From Dyadobacter sp. CY343 (GTDB lineage Bacteria > Bacteroidota > Bacteroidia > Cytophagales > Spirosomataceae), in assembly GCF_021390335.1 (NCBI RefSeq), contig NZ_JAJUXK010000003.1, positions 310,001-374,000 on the forward strand: a stretch of DNA of 64,000 bases, read 5' to 3'. Shown here in pieces: positions 25,945-33,540 of the stretch. The stretch's first letter is position 1; each line of letters starts with the position of its first letter. The notes under the pieces were generated by a model, which made no database searches, was not told the DNA's origin, and was given only the letters and a program-made list of their open reading frames with translations. Made by a program: the position numbers and the translations under genes.

Positions 25945-26886
25945 ATGTCCAGTGCAAATCCAAATATGCCAGTCACGCAAAGCCTTTTTATAGTGAGCTT
26001 ATTCGGAATTTTATCCGGCATATTCTCGTGCTCAGATCGCAAGTCCGCATTTAAGCCCGGGGTCCTGACTTCCCGCGGCTATTATGTTCACGCTGGAAAA
26101 GCTTATTTCTACGGCGGGTTCAGTAATGCGTCGCTTGTTGAACTTACCGAAGCTGACGCAACAGAGTTCAAAGTCTTCGGTCAGCGATTCCCCGGAAACG
26201 AGTGTGCAGCCGAATACGCTGGTGATAATAAGGTTGTGTACTTTGCAGGTCGTTTGATCAACGGCGCAGATTCAAAAACGTTTGAGGTTTTGGATTATGG
26301 TTTAGGCAAAGATGTGAATTCGGTCTTTTACCGGCATTCCGTTCTTTCCGACGATCCTGCAAACTTCGTCAAAATTGAAGGCGGCTTTTATAGGGACAGC
26401 AGACACGTTTACCGGGGCGGCTATATTGTTTCCGATGATCCGGTAAATTTGAAATATCTTGGTCAGCACGGCTACATCGAATATTTCAGTGATTCAAAAG
26501 GAATTATAGCAAATGACATTCGGATTGACTCAGTAGATGTAAATTCGTTTGTCCCGCTCGCTCACGGATATTCAAAAGACAAATCACATGTATTCGTGAT
26601 CCGAGAAGCCAGGTTAGAAAAAGTCACGAATGCAGACGCCGGATCCTTTCAAGTTGTTTCAAAATATTTTACAAAGGATTCTTCCAACGTATTTTGGCGC
26701 GGTACTGAAATGCAGGAAGCAGATCCCCAAACATTCAAAATTATCAGCGAAGAATTTCATTGTAGCTGTGATGACCGCCAGGTTTATTTTCGGAACAAAA
26801 AAATTCCCGGCGCAGATCCTGGAAAGATCCGCGCCGGGAAACGATTGAAGTATTGTAATGAAAACGAGATCGTTTTCGAAGATTAA
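25945..26886 (+). CDS. DKNYY-family lipoprotein
   Basis: A 313-residue protein with a lipoprotein signal ending in LSGIFSC (Cys about residue 29), so it is probably anchored in the membrane. The rest is built of repeated short beta units with the DKNYY family pattern: SRGYYVHAGKAYFYGG, GDNKVVYFAGRLINGADSKTFEVL, DSRHVYRGGYIVSDDPVNLKYL, DKSHVFVIREARLEKVTNADAGSFQVV, DSSNVFWRGTEMQEADPQTFKII. Such repeats fold as a solenoid; no activity is known. An alternative start is the ATG at 25966, which gives a tighter signal. Its last 20 codons also hold a terminator for the opposite strand. Confidence 0.82.
   Translation: MSSANPNMPVTQSLFIVSLFGILSGIFSCSDRKSAFKPGVLTSRGYYVHAGKAYFYGGFSNASLVELTEADATEFKVFGQRFPGNECAAEYAGDNKVVYFAGRLINGADSKTFEVLDYGLGKDVNSVFYRHSVLSDDPANFVKIEGGFYRDSRHVYRGGYIVSDDPVNLKYLGQHGYIEYFSDSKGIIANDIRIDSVDVNSFVPLAHGYSKDKSHVFVIREARLEKVTNADAGSFQVVSKYFTKDSSNVFWRGTEMQEADPQTFKIISEEFHCSCDDRQVYFRNKKIPGADPGKIRAGKRLKYCNENEIVFED
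26797..26840 (-). terminator. minus-strand terminator inside DKNYY gene
   Basis: TTCCCGGCGCAGATC (26804-26818) and GATCCGCGCCGGGAA (26826-26840) form a 15-bp stem with one mismatch; on the minus strand it is followed by seven T. It lies about 70 bases after the leftward isomerase stop and within the coding end of the rightward DKNYY gene. Confidence 0.8.
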
Positions 26887-26908
26887 TCCACTACAACCCT
26901 GCCCTACC

Positions 26909-27778
26909 TCAGGCAATATCGCAGATCTCAACACACTGTTTCAAACTTGCAATCGGCTCACGCTTTGGTATAAACTCCTGAGCAACAAAGCCTTTGAATC
27001 CTGTGTCGGCAATCGCCTTCATGATTGCGGGGTAATATAATTCCTGACCTTCGTCAATTTCGTTCCTTCCCGGTACCCCGCCTGTGTGATAATGCCCTAT
27101 GTATTTGTGGTACCGATTGATCGTTGCAATCACATCACCTTCCATGATCGACATGTGGTAAATATCATAAAGCAACTTAAAGTGTTCAGAACCAATCATT
27201 TCGCAAAGTCCCGCACCCCAGGCTGTGTGATCGCACATGTAATCCTTGTGATTCACCTTGCTGTTCAGCAGTTCCATGATCATCGTGATCCCATACTTTT
27301 CAGCCGAAGGCATTAACCTTCTCAATCCGATCGCACAATTCCGCATTCCATCATAGTCGGACATGCCGCGGCGGTTACCTGAAAAACAAATGACTGTCGA
27401 GTAGCCTGCTTCTTTCAGTTTAGGGAAAAGGTCTTCGTAACTTTTGACCAGTTCGTCGTGCAATGCCAGGTCGTTGAAACCTTTCTCGATTCCCATCCCA
27501 GCGCCGTTTGGCAACGCACAGGTCAGTCCGTACTTTTTCAAAGTCGGCCAATCTTCCGGGCCAAGCAGTTCAATAGAGGTAATCCCAATTTTTTTGCATT
27601 CCTGCGCAAATGTGTCCAGCGGGATTTTTCCGTAGCACCATTTACAAACTGAATGCCTGATCTTACCTTTCAGATTCGGCCCTAGTGCTTTTTCTGTCGC
27701 TGCAAAAACGTCGGTAATAGATAGCACACCGGCGGTTCCGGCTGCAATATTTTTCAATGCGTTACGTCTGGTTGACAT
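26909..27778 (-). CDS. exported sugar isomerase/epimerase-like TIM barrel (copy 2)
   Basis: A 289-residue protein of the xylose-isomerase-like TIM-barrel clan, closest in style to hydroxypyruvate isomerase. An N-terminal twin-arginine-like leader (STRRNALKNIAAG) suggests export. The barrel has IRHSVCKWCYGKIPLDTF, GITSIELLGP, ICFSGNRRGMSD, a metal/catalytic Glu in TMIMELLNSKVNH, LLYDIYHMSIMEGD, IGHYHTGGVPGRNEID and FVAQEFIP with a second Glu. It is a tandem paralogue of the next gene upstream, separated by 24 bases, and downstream of the PVC-type heme protein. The substrate is unknown; an extracytoplasmic sugar or sugar acid is likely. Confidence 0.85.
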   Translation of the reverse strand: MSTRRNALKNIAAGTAGVLSITDVFAATEKALGPNLKGKIRHSVCKWCYGKIPLDTFAQECKKIGITSIELLGPEDWPTLKKYGLTCALPNGAGMGIEKGFNDLALHDELVKSYEDLFPKLKEAGYSTVICFSGNRRGMSDYDGMRNCAIGLRRLMPSAEKYGITMIMELLNSKVNHKDYMCDHTAWGAGLCEMIGSEHFKLLYDIYHMSIMEGDVIATINRYHKYIGHYHTGGVPGRNEIDEGQELYYPAIMKAIADTGFKGFVAQEFIPKREPIASLKQCVEICDIA

Positions 27779-27802
27779 ATTGATTTTAATATTTGAATTA
27801 AA

Positions 27803-28699
27803 TCAGGCGATATCACAAATGGTAACTCCCTGTTTCAGAGAAGCAAGATCATCGTTTCTGCTTGGGATAAACTCCTGACCAACAAAGCCTTTGTATCCTG
27901 TTTCGACGATTGCTTTCATGATCATCGGGTAATACAGCTCCTGCGTTTCGTCGATTTCATGTCTGCCGGGCACGCCGCCGGTGTGGTAATGCGCAATGTA
28001 TTTATGATATTTTTTGATTGTCGCAATTACGTCACCTTCCTGGATCTGCATGTGATAAATATCATACAGCAACTTGAATTTTTCAGAACCGATCATATCG
28101 CAAAGGCCAGCCCCCCACTCTGTCCGGTCGCACATATAGTCCCGGTGATTCACCTTGCTGTTCAGCAATTCCATGACGAGCGTCACATTGTGTTTCTCAG
28201 CAATCGGGATCAATCTTTTGATACCCACCGCACAATTCCGCATTCCGTCTACGTCCGACATCCCGCGCCTGTTTCCTGAAAAGCAGATGATTTTGTCGTA
28301 TCCTGCGGCTTGCACTTTTGGAATCACATCTTCAAAACCTTTCACGAGCTCGTCGTGGTTGGCCGGATCGTTAAATCCTTTTTCAATATTTCTGGTCAAT
28401 CCTTCTCCCCAAGGCAACGCGCAGGTAAGGCCATACTTTTTAATTACCGGCCACTCCTTTGGTCCGAGCAGTTCAATGGAAGTGATCCCTATTTTCTTAC
28501 AGTCTTCTGCGAATGTTTCCAACGGGATTTTGCTGTAACACCATTTGCAAACGGAGTGATTTATCTTTCCGTTTAATGCTGGTCCGAGCGCATTTTTGGA
28601 AGCTGTAAATGCATTTGAAAGAGACGAAGAAAACGGTAAGATTCCAGCTCCAAGCGCCAGGTTCCTTAATACTTTCCTTCTGCCAGAAATTTTAGTCAT
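27803..28699 (-). CDS. exported sugar isomerase/epimerase-like TIM barrel (copy 1)
   Basis: A 298-residue paralogue of the following gene, with the same order of motifs: leader SGRRKVLRNLALGAGI, INHSVCKWCYSKIPLETF, GITSIELLGPKEWPV, ICFSGNRRGMSDVDGMRNCAVG, LVMELLNSKVNHRDYMCD, LLYDIYHMQIQEGDVIATI, IAHYHTGGVPGRHEID, FVGQEFIPSRND. Most residues agree between the two, so they arose by tandem duplication. Differences concentrate in the leader and in a loop after LTCALPWGEGLTRN. Active-site Glu and His positions are kept in both, so both may be active. It follows the PVC-type heme gene by 136 bases and may share its transcript. Confidence 0.85.
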   Translation of the reverse strand: MTKISGRRKVLRNLALGAGILPFSSSLSNAFTASKNALGPALNGKINHSVCKWCYSKIPLETFAEDCKKIGITSIELLGPKEWPVIKKYGLTCALPWGEGLTRNIEKGFNDPANHDELVKGFEDVIPKVQAAGYDKIICFSGNRRGMSDVDGMRNCAVGIKRLIPIAEKHNVTLVMELLNSKVNHRDYMCDRTEWGAGLCDMIGSEKFKLLYDIYHMQIQEGDVIATIKKYHKYIAHYHTGGVPGRHEIDETQELYYPMIMKAIVETGYKGFVGQEFIPSRNDDLASLKQGVTICDIA

Positions 28700-28835
28700 T
28701 ACAATTTGGCTATGTGTTTGGTCAAAAAAAGTAGTGATGCTACCGGCCCGTTTTGCTTTTTACAGCTCACAGAACAACACGCAGCACCACTATCTTAAGC
28801 TTAATAAATTATATTCTACTCAAAAAAAACGAGAT

Positions 28836-31532
28836 CTACTTTCCAGATTTCGGCGCACCGTTTTCAGTGTAAATCGGGTTGTTTTTGTTGCCACCTGACA
28901 TCAGATACGCAACTAAATCGCGTAGTTCGTTCGGGTTCAAACCGTTGATTAATCCTGGCAACATGATTGAAACCGATGATATTTTACTGGAAGTAACCTC
29001 CTTTTTAGAGAGCTTGCGGATCGTTTTTGAATCAAATGGATTTTGCGCGATATAGTAAAAGTTCGCATCTTCATTCATTTGGCGACCCAATACCGACTGT
29101 CCGTCTTTCATCGTGTAAATCGTCGAAGCGTATTGATCAGAAACCGCTTTGTCAGGAATGATAATCGCTTCAAGCATATCTTTCACCCCGAAACGGGTTC
29201 CAAGTTGCGTCAATTCCGGACCTACATCGGCGCCCTCTCCTTGGATTGTGTGACATTTGTCGCAGATCACCGCAGAAAAGATCATCTTACCTCTCTCAAA
29301 ATCACGGTTCTGCAAGCTATCTTGTACCATCGCCACAGCTTCTTCTACTTTCCACCCACGGCCCGGACCTTTTGGACTGTACGCGTTAGCGATATCATTT
29401 CCGCTGGCTGTTAGCAACTTAGCACCTGACAAATCATTGTAATACTCAAATTTGTCTTTCGGGACATATTGCAATGCACGCTGGCGGGCTTTGTCGAGAA
29501 ATCCAATGTAGCTGCGGCCACCTTTATAACCAAACGCATTGGTGTACCATTTGAAATACTCATCGCGCAAAGCCGGCGTCCAGTCCGTTTTATCGCTGCT
29601 CAATACCATTGCGTAAAATGTTTGCTGCGCGGGAGGAAGCTTGGCAAGCAGGCCGGCAATGTCCAGACCATATTGCGGATTTCTAAGGATAAGATCAGAA
29701 GATGCCGTTGCAGGAATGTTGTCCACGTCCTCAAATTTCTCATTCTTCAAAAGTGCAAGCGTTCTTTCAGCAGTTTTCGGTACTTCCAGGAAAACCAGCA
29801 GTTTGCTATATAATCTGTTTGTAGTAGCAGATTTTGCAGGATAATGCGGGTTCAGGTAACTCACAACAGCAGTCTTGGTTGCCGCATCCGGTTGTCCGAA
29901 ACGGAAGAATGCTACTTCAAAAGTTCTGAGCAGATCTTGCTGTTTGGTCTCCGGTAACTTGTTGTAGTCAATTTTGATCAGTGCTTTATAAAGCTCGTCC
30001 TTCACACTCACATCACCCTGACGCGCCAGTGCCAATGCACCATATATCAGTTTTTGTGGATCTTTTTCTGTCAAAACTTTCGACTTCCACTGATCTACCG
30101 GCTGATGCTCAACCGCGATCCGTGCTGCATAGCGAACAAAACGATCCGCATGATTCAAGTTCGGCCAGGCCGCTGCAACTGCTTTCGGGTCTTTTTTAGC
30201 GTGGAACTGTTCAAGTTCAGTGCGAAGTTTGTGCTCAGGCGTAATGGACGGCTTGGTAACATTTGTACCTGCCGCGATCTTATCGTGGTCTTTGTGGTAC
30301 ACCCGATAAAGATCAGATTCGAGGCGGCGTCCACCTGTCAAAAAGTAAAGCGCACCGTCAGGACCGATCTGTCCATCTGTCAAAGGCAGTGGCGAGCCGG
30401 AAATAAACTCCTCATGCTCAGCTGCGTATGTTGCGCCATTTGGTTTCAGGTGCAATGCATGCATGATACCGAAACTCCAGTCGAATGCAAGCAGTGTGTT
30501 TTTGTATTTCGCTGGGAAACGCGCGTCTTTCAAATAGATCAGGTTGGTTGGTGATCCCTGACCGATGTTCTGCAATGCAGGAAGATTGTCCGGGAAAGAT
30601 GGATGCCATTTTCCTGAACCTGTCCGCCAGCCAAATTCGCCGCCGCTCGTCACGTGACAAACTCTCGTCGGCCGGTACCAGGGCTGGCCGAAATCCCATT
30701 CCATATCTGAGTCATAAGTGAACAAATCACCCGCTTCATTGAATGTGATATCATACGGGTTCCTGAAACCCGCCGCAACGAGCTCCCATTTTTTTCCTTC
30801 TGGATCTGTTTCAACAATCCATCCGCCAGGCGCCATACGGTCATTTGCGTGACCGCGTGGATCTTTGATCAGAGGAAAAAGGTTATCGTCTTTCCAGTTT
30901 GGTGTTAATCTGTATGAATCCATTGCAGGCAGATCCGTGTGGTTACCGGCTACGACGTAAAGCGATTTTTTGTCCGGAGAAAGGATAATGCTGTGCGGGC
31001 CGTGTTCCCCCTCTCCTTTTGTCGCTTTCAGCAAAGTCACTTTATCAAACTGATCGTCATTGTCGGTATCCTGCAAACGGTACACACCGCTGCTCGTTGG
31101 GATTTTGTCTGTTGACCGGTTATTAACAACCACATAAAGGCTATTGAATGCATACAGCAAACCTTGCGCAGCGCCCATATTGACTTTTGCAGTGTCGGAT
31201 TTGCTTCCTACAATCAGCTTCTCAACTTTCGGCGCCGCAGTAGAACCGATCGGAGGAAGTTCAAGCCGGTAAAGAAACCCGTACTGATCGGAGGTGATCA
31301 TCCTGCCTTTGTCGTCAAATGCCATCGATACCCAGGAGCCATTTTTGGCTTCCGACGGACTGTACAAATGCTCGGCTTTAAAACCTTCGGGCAGTTTCAG
31401 TTTGTCGACTTTCGAGCCCGGTGGTCGGTGTTTCGCGGTTCGGTTACTCAGCATTACTCCACAAAAAACACCCACAGCAATCAGCACTGCAAGTGTCATT
31501 GGAAGCTTCAACCATTGTTTTTTGGTATACAT
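28836..31532 (-). CDS. PVC-type heme-binding CxxCH dehydrogenase-like protein
   Basis: An 898-residue protein anchored by an N-terminal helix (about 8-28) and facing the periplasm. Residues about 35-430 form a beta-propeller of the kind annotated as putative membrane-bound dehydrogenase (MAFDDKGRMITSDQYGFLYRL, GAAQGLLYAFNSLYVVVN, MAPGGWIVETDPEGKKWELVAAGFRNPYDITFNEAGDLFTYDSD). A helical HEAT-like part follows (about 430-730), then a cytochrome c domain with heme site Cys757-x-x-Cys760-His761 (CDKCH) and a likely Met ligand near 857 (SIMLPGLINGLN). This architecture is abundant in Planctomycetes. It probably oxidises a sugar-like substrate and passes electrons on; the substrate is unknown. Confidence 0.9.
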   Translation of the reverse strand: MYTKKQWLKLPMTLAVLIAVGVFCGVMLSNRTAKHRPPGSKVDKLKLPEGFKAEHLYSPSEAKNGSWVSMAFDDKGRMITSDQYGFLYRLELPPIGSTAAPKVEKLIVGSKSDTAKVNMGAAQGLLYAFNSLYVVVNNRSTDKIPTSSGVYRLQDTDNDDQFDKVTLLKATKGEGEHGPHSIILSPDKKSLYVVAGNHTDLPAMDSYRLTPNWKDDNLFPLIKDPRGHANDRMAPGGWIVETDPEGKKWELVAAGFRNPYDITFNEAGDLFTYDSDMEWDFGQPWYRPTRVCHVTSGGEFGWRTGSGKWHPSFPDNLPALQNIGQGSPTNLIYLKDARFPAKYKNTLLAFDWSFGIMHALHLKPNGATYAAEHEEFISGSPLPLTDGQIGPDGALYFLTGGRRLESDLYRVYHKDHDKIAAGTNVTKPSITPEHKLRTELEQFHAKKDPKAVAAAWPNLNHADRFVRYAARIAVEHQPVDQWKSKVLTEKDPQKLIYGALALARQGDVSVKDELYKALIKIDYNKLPETKQQDLLRTFEVAFFRFGQPDAATKTAVVSYLNPHYPAKSATTNRLYSKLLVFLEVPKTAERTLALLKNEKFEDVDNIPATASSDLILRNPQYGLDIAGLLAKLPPAQQTFYAMVLSSDKTDWTPALRDEYFKWYTNAFGYKGGRSYIGFLDKARQRALQYVPKDKFEYYNDLSGAKLLTASGNDIANAYSPKGPGRGWKVEEAVAMVQDSLQNRDFERGKMIFSAVICDKCHTIQGEGADVGPELTQLGTRFGVKDMLEAIIIPDKAVSDQYASTIYTMKDGQSVLGRQMNEDANFYYIAQNPFDSKTIRKLSKKEVTSSKISSVSIMLPGLINGLNPNELRDLVAYLMSGGNKNNPIYTENGAPKSGK

Positions 31533-31713
31533 TTTACAGCTCAGTGGTTTGATAAATAATATGTTAAGAATTGATTACTCGTTATGTTAATATCTAAAAT
31601 AAAACTAAATAAAACTTCAAATAATCTGATTATCGCAATATTATATGTTATGTTTCACGCGACCATCCTGTTGTGTCGGGCGGGGAGGTCAATGAGTGAG
31701 TTAGTGAATGAGT

Positions 31714-31755
31714 GAATGAGTGAATGAGCAGCCGTGGAACGGGGAATGAGTGAAT
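31714..31755. repeat. left arm of 42-nt inverted repeat
   Basis: Contains GAATGAGTGAATGAGC followed by GCCGTGGAACGGGGAATGAG. Its complement recurs at 31945-31986 with a single difference. A further direct copy of the GCCGTGGAACGGGGAATGAG core lies at 31769-31791. Confidence 0.85.
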
Positions 31756-31837
31756 GAATGAATGATCCGCCGTGGAACGGGGAATGAGTGAGCGAATAGA
31801 TTTTGAAGGATTGATTGATCAATTTTGATTTCAAAAC

Positions 31838-31872
31838 AAAAAGTGCAGTAAGCCGAGGCAACTGCACTTTTT
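31838..31872 (-). terminator. terminator of first SusC-SusD unit
   Basis: Perfect 12-bp stem AAAAAGTGCAGT / ACTGCACTTTTT with an 11-base loop, 124 bases after the SusD stop. T-runs exist on both strands. Confidence 0.85.
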
Positions 31873-31944
31873 GCACGGAAAACCGAATTAATAAGCAACT
31901 CTAAATTCACTCATTCACTCATTCGCTCATTCACTCATTAAAAT

Positions 31945-31986
31945 ATTCACTCATTCCCCGTTCCACGGCGGCTCATTCACTCATTC
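31945..31986. repeat. right arm of 42-nt inverted repeat
   Basis: ATTCACTCATTCCCCGTTCC and onwards is the reverse complement of 31714-31755 apart from one base. It ends 9 bases before the SusD stop codon. Confidence 0.85.
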
Positions 31987-31995
31987 AAAACTAAA

Positions 31996-33504
31996 TCAAA
32001 AATGCGGCGTCAAAGCAGCTTCCACTGCCGGGAGACCATAATAATCGTCTAAAACCGTGAAGGCATTCGGCGGGGGAACTGCTCCTTTTGGGAAATAGTA
32101 AGCTGCCGGATTCGCCTTTACTTTCGCACCATAAGCACCGATAATCTCCTTCACGCGACCGGTTCTGGTCAGGTCAAACCAGCGTTTGTTTTCGAAAGCC
32201 AGCTCAACGCGCCTTTCCTTGAATATCGCTTCCCGCATTGTTGCCTGTGAAGAGGCTGTGGTTGCTGCCAGTCCGGCACGGGTCCGTACCTGGTTCAGGT
32301 AAGTGGCTGCATCTGCCGTTTTGCCCTGCTCGTTCAACGATTCTGCCATGAAAAGCAGCACTTCAGCATACCGGTACACCGGCCAGTTTTGACCTGTATT
32401 GTTATGCAGCGCATGCGTTTTCGCGTACTTCTTAATATAAGGATAAACCTTATTTTCGACCTGACTTGAACTTAGCGTAACATAACCAATAGAAGCTTCC
32501 TTTCTTTTATCACCAGTCTCATAAGCTGCGATCAGGTCGGGCGTAGGAATGTTATTACTTTCCTGTGAAGTTCCCTGCGGATTGGCAGTACCCGTGATCG
32601 GCGCAATTTCAGCGGCGGTGATCGGCGACGGCAGGAAGCGATAGATCTGGTTACCATTATATCCGGCCGAGCCTTCCATATATTGGATTTCAAATACCGA
32701 TTCCTGGTTGTTCTTATTTCCCGTTGTTGTGGAAAATGCATTGGCGTAGTCCGGCATGAGCGTGTAACCGTCGTTTGTAATCACATCTTTCATCAACGGC
32801 TCCACCTGTGCCCATTTTTTCTGGGTCAGATAGAGGTTAGCTAAAAGTGTTTTTGCCGCGCCGGAAGTTGCGCGTCCCGGTTCCTGTTTTGCTTTATTCG
32901 GCAAGAGCGTACTGGCTTCGGTAGCATCTTTCTCGATCTGGGCATACACTTCTTCCGCAGTTGATAGCTTCAATGCTGCATCTTCCCTGCTTGTTACAGG
33001 TTCAAGGTGAAGGGGCACTTTTCCGAAAAGACGGATCAAATCAAAGTATGCGAATGCACGAAGGAACAGAGCCTGTCCTTTCAAATTGTTCTTTGCTACT
33101 TCATCAAACTCCACGTCGTCGATCAATACCAATATCTGGTTGGCGCGCGAGATAATCTGATAGTTGAGCCTGTATTGAACCAATACGTTATCATTCGCGG
33201 TGACGCCGGCGGCAGTAGGTATCGCAAAATCCGCCACGTTTTCCGTAGCATCCACCGCTCCGTAAAGTACATTACGTGCGTAGTACGTATTGTCGGAATG
33301 CATTTCTTCCAGAATCCAAGCACGTTCGTTAAACATTTGACGGAGAGGAACATAGGCTGCATTCACAGCCTGCTGAAAGTCATTTTGCGACGTGAAGAAG
33401 ATGCCGGAGCTCAATGCGGTTTCCGGGATCACGCGCAGAAATTTATCGCCGCAACCCGTCAGGGCCGTAGCCAGGAACCAAGCTGCTATATATCTTATTT
33501 TCAT
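31996..33504 (-). CDS. SusD/RagB-family lipoprotein (pair 1)
   Basis: An outer-membrane surface lipoprotein of 502 residues that captures a nutrient, usually a glycan, for its SusC channel. The lipobox is LTGC (Cys about residue 18) followed by GDKFL. TPR-like helices carry the glycan face: YRLNYQIISRANQIL, LKGQALFLRAFAYFDLIRLFGKVPLHLEPV, ATSGAAKTLLANLYLTQKKWAQVEPL, and the C-terminal VYRYAEVLLFMAESLNEQGKTADAATYLNQVRTRAGL and ERRVELAFENKRWFDLTRTGR. It follows its SusC gene by 36 bases. The ligand is not evident, as no glycoside hydrolase is nearby. Confidence 0.95.
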   Translation of the reverse strand: MKIRYIAAWFLATALTGCGDKFLRVIPETALSSGIFFTSQNDFQQAVNAAYVPLRQMFNERAWILEEMHSDNTYYARNVLYGAVDATENVADFAIPTAAGVTANDNVLVQYRLNYQIISRANQILVLIDDVEFDEVAKNNLKGQALFLRAFAYFDLIRLFGKVPLHLEPVTSREDAALKLSTAEEVYAQIEKDATEASTLLPNKAKQEPGRATSGAAKTLLANLYLTQKKWAQVEPLMKDVITNDGYTLMPDYANAFSTTTGNKNNQESVFEIQYMEGSAGYNGNQIYRFLPSPITAAEIAPITGTANPQGTSQESNNIPTPDLIAAYETGDKRKEASIGYVTLSSSQVENKVYPYIKKYAKTHALHNNTGQNWPVYRYAEVLLFMAESLNEQGKTADAATYLNQVRTRAGLAATTASSQATMREAIFKERRVELAFENKRWFDLTRTGRVKEIIGAYGAKVKANPAAYYFPKGAVPPPNAFTVLDDYYGLPAVEAALTPHF

Positions 33505-33540
33505 TTCGTTTCAGATTAAATTGTCTGTTACTGATCTTAC

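Larger units (their letters stand above)
31533..31995. other. 463-bp repeat-bearing gap
   Basis: The space between the SusD gene end and the PVC-type gene start contains GAATGA repeats, two 42-nt inverted copies (31714-31755 and 31945-31986) and a strong terminator (31838-31872). Small frames here read as Ile-His-Ser-Phe runs and are artefacts of the repeats. The right-hand 31533-31640 is AT-rich and should hold the promoter of the PVC-type gene. Confidence 0.75.

Noticed and set aside
31655..31910. Small minus-strand frames in the repeat region
   Set aside because: They translate the GAATGA repeats into Ile-His-Ser-Phe runs and have no protein-like composition.
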